A stretch of 64,000 bases of DNA from the NCBI GenBank assembly GCA_017893485.1, contig CM030364.1, positions 249,601,122 through 249,665,121 of the forward strand. Direction: 5' to 3'. Position 1 is the first letter of the stretch; the number at the start of each line of letters is the position of its first letter. Under the pieces are notes generated by a model. The model made no database searches and was not told where the DNA came from. It saw only the letters and a program-made list of their open reading frames with translations. The DNA comes from Hemerocallis citrina. Its lineage: Eukaryota > Streptophyta > Magnoliopsida > Asparagales > Asphodelaceae. Made by a program: the position numbers and the translations under genes. This document shows, piece after piece, positions 58,150 to 64,000 of this stretch.

Positions 58150-59210
58150 GGCTGCGGGAGCAGTTTCGAACGGTGATCCACTTCTGGCTCGTCTGTGGGC
58201 GAGCTGAGGAAGTAAAGCCGAACCGAGTGCTGGACTCCGAACCATTCAACGGCTGCGGGAGCAATTTCGAACAGTCAATCCACTTCCTGGCTCGTCTTTG
58301 GGCCAGCCGAGGAAGAAGAGTCGAGCCGAGTGCTGGACTCCGAACCATCGTGAGATTAGTTTAAGGTTGTGGGAGCAATTCCGAATGGCGAGCTACTTCT
58401 AGATCGCTTAGGAGCGAACATGCGAAGTAGGATCGAGCCAAGTGTTGGACTCCGAACCATTCAACGGCTGCGGGAGCAATTTCGAACGGTGATCTACTTC
58501 TGGCTCGTCTGTGGGCGAGCCAAGGAAGTAGAGTCGAACCGAGTGCTGGACTCCGAACCATCGTGAGATTAGTTTAAGGTTGTGGGAGCAATTCCGAATG
58601 GCGAGCTACTTCTAGATCGCTTAGGAGCGAACATGCGAAGTAGAATCGAGCCAAGTGTTGGACTCCGAAACATTCAACGGCTGCGGGAGCAATTTCGAAC
58701 GGTGATCTACCTCTGGCTCGTCTGTGGGCGAGCTGAGGAAGTAGAGTCGAACCGAGTGCTGGACTCCGAACCATCATGAGATTAGTTTAAGGTTGTGGGA
58801 GCAATTCCGAATGGCGAGCTACTTCTAGATCGCTTAGGAGCGAACATGCGAAGTAGAATCGAGCCAAGTGTTGGACTCCGAACCATTCAACGGCTGCGGG
58901 AGCAATTTCGAACGGTGATCTACTTCTGGCTCGTCTGTGGGCGAGCCCAGGAAGTAGAGTCGAACCGAGTGCTGGACTCCGAACCATCGTGAGATTAGTT
59001 TAAGGTTGTGGGAGCAATTCCGAATGGCGAGCTACTTCTAGATCGCTTAGGAGCGAACATGCGAAGTAGAATCGAGCCAAGTGTTGGACTCCGAACCATT
59101 CAACGGCTGCGGGAGCAATTTCGAACGGTGATCTACTTCTGGCTCGTCTGTGGGCGAGCCGAGGAAGTAGAGTCGAACCGAGTGCTGGACTCCGAACCAT
59201 CGTGAGATTA
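58150..59210. repeat. 213-bp tandem array
   Basis: Four near-identical 213-bp units start at 58361, 58574, 58787 and 59000, with a diverged unit before them. Each unit has two related halves, around GGGAGCAATTCCGAATGGCG and GGGAGCAATTTCGAACGGTG, each ending GTGCTGGACTCCGAACCAT or similar. Frames of 65-67 codons repeat on both strands with the array and are not genes. It lies between integrase and the antisense gene. Confidence 0.95.
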
Positions 59211-59378
59211 AGGAGTGAAAAGCAGAGAGATGTAACAGTAACAAAAATATGAAAAAACTTTATTTATTAATATCCAATGATCGGCTGCTTCTAAAGTTGC
59301 TAGCCGTTATTACAATGAAAAATAAAGGAAAAATCACTACTAGTAACAGGAAGGGAATGGTTCGACATCTCGAGTTAC

Positions 59379-62300
59379 TTAGAGGGGCGCCGTTGCTCTT
59401 TCTTGGTATTTCAAGAGATGGTCGGCATTCCAAGTCCTGGGGATCTCCCTGCCTTCGAGATCTTCTAGCTTGTATGCACCGGGGCGGATCATCTTTGAGA
59501 TCTTGTAGGGTCCCTCCCAATTTGGGGCCAGTTTGCTTTTCTGTCCGGGGAAGGAGATGGCCAACTTTCGGAGGACGAGGTCCCCCTCTTTGAGATCCGT
59601 TGGGCGGACTCTTTTGTTGTATGCTAGCTCGATCCTTCTTCGGTAAGTTTGCTGGCGTATGACAGCTCTCTCTCGGATTTCATCTATCAAGTCTAGGCTT
59701 GCTCTGAGCTCTTTAGCGTTCTGCTCTTCTTCGTAAGCTATCAGACGAGGAGAGGGTATCCCAACTTCCAGGGGGATGAGGGCCTCGGACCCATAGGTGA
59801 GATTGAACGGACTCTCGCCTGTTGGGGTCCGTTTGGTGGTGCGGTAATTCCAGAGCACGTTAGGCAGCTGATCGACCCACAAGCCTTTGGAACATTTGTC
59901 TAACCTCTTCTTAATGCCTGAAAGGATTTGTCTGTTAGCATTCTCGGCCTGGCCATTCGACTGAGGATGGGAGACGGAGGAGAACCGGTGTTGTATGGCG
60001 AGGTCTTCACATAAAGCTCGGAAGGCGGCCCCGGTGAATTGCGTTCCGTTATCCGTAACCAGGACCCTGGGAACGCCAAATCGGCAGATCACACTTTTCC
60101 AGAAGAACTGAACGACCTTATGTTCGGTGATTGTGGCCAGGGGCTCGGCCTCTATCCATTTTGTGAAATAGTCGACTGCCACGACTAGGAACTTTAACTG
60201 TCCGGGAGCTGGCGGAAATGGCCCCAGTAAGTCCATCTCCCACATTGCGAAGGGGATCGGACTTGACAGGGAGGTGAGTGGTGCTTGTGGAAGGCGTCAG
60301 ATGTCGGAATACTTTTGGCAGGAGTTGCATTGCCGAACGTATCGTTCGGCGTCCCGTAGGAGAGTGGGCCAGAAATACCCGTAGTTCAGTACTTTGCGTG
60401 CCAGGGCTCTGGAGCAAGAATGGACCCCGCCAATGCCTTCATGAAGTTCTTGCAGGGCGTAGTCGGCTTGCCCGGGGGAGAGGCACCTCAGGTAGGGCCG
60501 ACCGTCCACCTGGGCGAAGGAGCGTTTATACAGGACGCCTCCGATTAGCGTGTAACGCTCGGCTCGGGTTCTAACTTTCCTCGCTTCCTTCGGATCCTTG
60601 GGGAGGAGTCCGTCCCTTAAGAATTCGATGAGTGGTCTCATCCAGTTGTCTTCGAGGAGGAGAGGCAATGCTTCAACGGAGTCAGGGGTTTCGTCCTCTA
60701 TGCTCGGCTTCAGGAGGACTTCTATCAATACGGTCTGTTCGAGCCCTTGAAGGGAAGAGGATGCTAATTTAGACAGGGCGTCGGCCTGAGTATTTTCTTC
60801 TCGGGGGATCCTTTGGATGAGGGCCTCTTCGAACAGTGCCATAAGGCCTTTAACTTTGGCCAAGTACTTAGCCATCCTGTCATCGCGGGCTTCATATTCG
60901 CCGAGGACCTGATTGACGACTAGCTGGGAGTCGCTGAAGATCCGTAGGCGTTGTGCTCCGGCATTTCGGGCCATTCCAAGACCGGCTATTAGCGCCTCGT
61001 ATTCGGCTTCGTTGTTCGAGGCTTGGAAGTTTATACGGAGGGAGTACTGGAGGATGAAGTCATCCGGACCGGCCAAAATGACCCCAGCCCCACTTCCCTC
61101 ACTGCAAGAGGATCCGTCTACATAAACCGACCACACAGGTGGTCCCTTCACTGCTTGGTCGGACTCAGGGATAGTACTTTCCACAATGAATTCGACTAGC
61201 GCCTGAGCCTTGATTGCGGTCCGAGGCTGATAAGTTATATCGTGTTGACTCAGCTCGATGGACCATTTCATCAGCCGTCCCGAAGTCTCGGGCCTATGGA
61301 GGACCTGCTTTAGCGGCTGGTCGGTAAGAACGACCACCGAATGAGATTGAAAATACGGGCGGAGCTTTCTCGCGGCCATCACCAAGGCATAGGCCATTTT
61401 CTCTATCCTCGGGTATCGGAGCTCGGCATCCCGGAGCACTTTGCTGACATAGTAGATGGGCTTCTGAGCCCTGTCTTCTTCTCTAACTAAGACCGCACTA
61501 AGCGTCTGCTCGGAGGCTGCCAGGTAGAGGTATAGCGGTTCGCCAGGTATTGGTTTGCTGAGAAGAGGTGGATTGACGAGGTAAGCTTTAAGCTGGTCGA
61601 AGGAGTCTTGTTGCTGCTGCCCCCACTCAAATCCTTTAGCCCCCCTGAGGGCTTTGAAGAACGGGAGGCACTTCTCCCCGGACTTTGACAGAAAGCGCCC
61701 TATGGCGGCTAGGCGACCAGTCAACCTTTGAACTTCCTTGACATTTCTAGGAGGGGCCATATCTAGTATGGCCTTGATCTTCTCCGGGTTTGCTTCTATT
61801 CCTCGTTGGCTAACCATGAAGCCGAGGAACTTCCCTGATGAGACGCCGAACGCACACTTGTTCGGGTTAAGTCTCATATTGTGCTTTCTCAGAACGTCAA
61901 ATGCTTCTTGGAGGTCGGTCACATGATCAATGCCTCGGATGCTCTTTACCAGCATTTCGTCAACATACACCTCCATGTTTCGGCCGATCTGAGCCTGGAA
62001 AACCTTGTTGACGAGGCGTTGGTATGTCGCCCCTGCATTCTTTAGGCCGAATGGCATGACTCTGTAGCAGTAGAGGCCTTGGTCGGTCACAAAAGATGTC
62101 TTCGGGATATCCGGGGGGAACATTCTTATCTGATTGTAACCCGAGAAAGCATCCATGAAGCTGAGGAGCTCATGTCCCGAGGTTGCGTCAATCAGAGTGT
62201 CGATACTCGGCAGAGGGAAGGGATCTTTGGGGCAGGCCTTGTTGAGGTCGGTGAAATCAATACAAATTCTCCATGTCCCGTTAGACTTTTTCACCATTAC

Positions 62301-64000
62301 CACATTCGACAACCATTCAGGATAGTTCACCTCCTGTATGAACCGGGCTTTCAAGAGTTTGTCCACCTCCTCTTTTATAGCGAGCTGACGCTCGGGGGCG
62401 AACTTGCGCCTCTTCTGCTGAACCGGTTTGGACCCCGGATCGACGCTCAGGCGGTGAACTAAGAGTTCTTCGGAGATACCGGGCATATCTGCTGCCGACC
62501 ATGCGAAGAGGTCTTGATTGGTTCGGATGCATTTTACAATATCTGAGTATAGGGCGGACGGGAGGGTCTTGCTAACAAATAACTTGCGGGTCTGCTCCTG
62601 CTCAGACAAGAGTACCTCCTCCAACTCGTCCACCGGCTCGGAAGTCGGCCGAGCGGCATCTTGGGGGATTTCCAGTGTTTCTAAGGAGAGGATGGGTCCG
62701 AGGGTAGAGGTCATATAACACTTGCGGGCCTGCACTTGATTGCCCCTAACTTCTCCTACTCCGGCTCGAGTGGGGAATTTCATTTTGAGATGATAGGCGG
62801 AAGGGACGGCTTCAAGGGCGGCCAGACCGGGCCGACCCAAAATGACGTTGTAAGCTGCTGGGACATCTACGACCATGAAGTCCATCGACTCCGTTCGGGT
62901 AGTAGGAGTTTTGCCAGCGGTTACGTCGAGGGTAATTACCCCTTCGATAGTCACTGGCACTCCCGTGAACCCATGGAGCGTGTAGCCGGCGGGCTTGAGT
63001 CTGTCTCGGAAGAGTTTTAGGCCTTTAAAAGCGGCGAGGAAGAGGATGTTTACGGAGCTGCCATTATCCACAAGTATCCTCTCCACTTTGAAGTTCGCCA
63101 TGTGGAGGTTGATGACGAGTGCGTCACAATGTGGGGTGCGAACCCCTTCAAGGTCTTCATCGGAAAATGTGACAGGCACTCCGAGGCCTTTGGGAGGAGG
63201 GGTGGTTCGGATCGAGTTGACCTCTCTTATGAATGCTTTCCTAGAGGAGTTTGAGGAGCCCCCCATTGGACCCCCATGAATGAGGTGGAGGACTCGCTCT
63301 TCCTCAAAGTCTGGCGTCTCTTCTCGCTCCGGACGTTTGTTAGCCCCCCGAGGCTGGGGAGGAAGTTCAGCTCGGTCTTTTCTTACAAACTTCATCAGCT
63401 GCCCCCTCTGGATAAGGGCTTCGATCTCGTTTTTCAGAGCACGGCAATCGTTGGTGTCATGCCCATGGTCCCGGTGATAACGACACCATTTTTCTTTGTC
63501 CCTCCTCTTGGCGGGGGTGTTCATCCTTGGAGCTGGGGGTAAGATCCCCTCCTTTTCGACTTCCATCAGAATAGTTGAGATGTTAGTGGTGAGGGGAGTG
63601 AACTTCTCGAATCTGGGGGGAGGCCGGCGCTGGCCGGCATTGTCCTTCTGGAGCTTCTTAGCCCCTTCCTCTTCTGTCCCTTTTCTCTTGAACCCAGAGG
63701 AAGACCCTTCCCAGTTGGGTTGATGCTCGGCCTCTTCGGCCCGGATGTACTTTTCGCTGCGAAGGAGAAGATCGGAAAAGTTCTGTGGAGGCTTCTTGGC
63801 GAGGGAGGAGCGGAGGTTGGAATTGAGGACATTAGATTGAAATGCTGCCGTCGCGACCGACTGGTCGAGGGATGCTATGGTCCTGGCTTCAGCTGTGAAC
63901 CTCTTCACATAGTCTCTCAGTTTCTCTCCCTTCTTTTGGTGGAGGTGCAATAGGGAGATGCTGGTTTTCTCAGCTCTTCGGCTGCTGACGAATGTGTGAC
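59379..64000 (-). pseudogene. Tat gag-pol polyprotein, one stop codon, partial at 5' end
   Basis: One reading frame runs from the window edge to 59379, with a single TGA at 60297-60299. In order: gag (around KLRDYVKRFTAEARTIA; open to base 64000), a CCHC-like CRYHRDHGHDTNDC, protease (LVDNGSSVNILF), RT (WLSNVVMVKKSNGTWRICID, FPLPSIDTLIDA, MPFGLKNAGATYQ, then YVDE at 61956-61967), RNase H (LSAVLVREE, VLTDQPLKQVL), the second RNase H (WSVYVDGSSCSEGSGAGVIL, NNEAEYEALIAGL, FSDSQLVVNQV, NTQADALSKLA) and the integrase zinc finger (HEGIGGVHSC ... CNSCQK). After the stop come the integrase core (MDLLGPFPP, VTDNGTQFTG, NGQAENANRQI with Asp-Asp-Glu) and its C-terminal domain. No chromodomain is seen, as usual for Tat. 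Confidence 0.92.

Larger units (their letters stand above)
49777..64000 (-). mobile_element. Tat-lineage Ty3 retrotransposon, truncated by window edge
   Basis: Reads leftward: gag-protease-RT-RNase H-second RNase H-integrase (59379-64000), then a 213-bp array, an oppositely directed gene (53909-56755), 362-bp and shorter arrays, a polypurine tract and the 3' LTR (49777-50396). The second, archaeal-like RNase H and the antisense gene between pol and the 3' LTR mark the Tat (Retand/Ogre) group. The 5' LTR and start of gag lie to the right of the window. The candidate target duplication on the left is ATTAT. Confidence 0.88.

Noticed and set aside
58145..59244. Repeated 65-67 codon frames on both strands
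   Set aside because: They follow the 213-bp array period exactly and are not genes.
59379..64000. Integrated plant pararetrovirus
   Set aside because: Reverse transcriptase is present, but so are integrase, LTR, polypurine tract and a second RNase H. There is no movement or coat protein. It is a Tat retrotransposon.

Overview
The window is plant nuclear DNA made almost entirely of transposable elements nested in or next to one another. It is AT-rich, and the element families (FAR1-type MULE, CACTA with TNP2, Helitron, Ty3 chromovirus, Ty3 Tat with an antisense ORF, Copia, TRIM) are those of flowering plants; a eudicot is my inference. I see no intact host gene. The only recognisable host coding sequence is an antisense, intron-free fragment of a DCP5/LSM14-type decapping-factor gene carried inside a small LTR element.
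Layout. 1-8081: the 5' part of a CACTA (En/Spm) element, reading leftward and leaving the window at base 1, with a decayed TNP2 transposase, 306-bp tandem repeats and a CACTACAAACG terminus at 8081. 8099-8680: a short non-autonomous Helitron. 9644-34161: a large Helitron of the same family, with a Rep/helicase pseudogene (24836-29890). It is interrupted by an 11-kb Mutator-like element (10694-21704, FAR1-type transposase, long hairpin arrays), a small MITE and a Ty3-type LTR. 34665-42545: a foldback element split by a chimeric three-LTR Ty3 chromovirus (34944-42051) with a 5-bp target duplication.
42575-45595: two elements with GGCTAAA ends and 9-10 bp target duplications. 45601-45931: the end of a Copia element. 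45932-47389: a short LTR element carrying the DCP5 fragment. 47666-49776: a Ty3-type LTR with tRNA-like motifs. 49777-64000: a Tat-lineage Ty3 element, reading leftward and leaving the window on the right. It has a nearly open gag-pol with two RNase H domains, an oppositely directed spliced gene with its own TATA box, and several tandem arrays.
Most element genes are dead, and many of their in-frame stops are TGA. The Tat polyprotein is closest to intact, with one TGA and a YVDE instead of YVDD in reverse transcriptase. The most informative structures are the Helitron/MULE nesting, the chimeric retroelement joined to a TRIM at the shared primer-binding site, the host-gene capture flanked by a 22-bp repeat, and the antisense gene of the Tat element.
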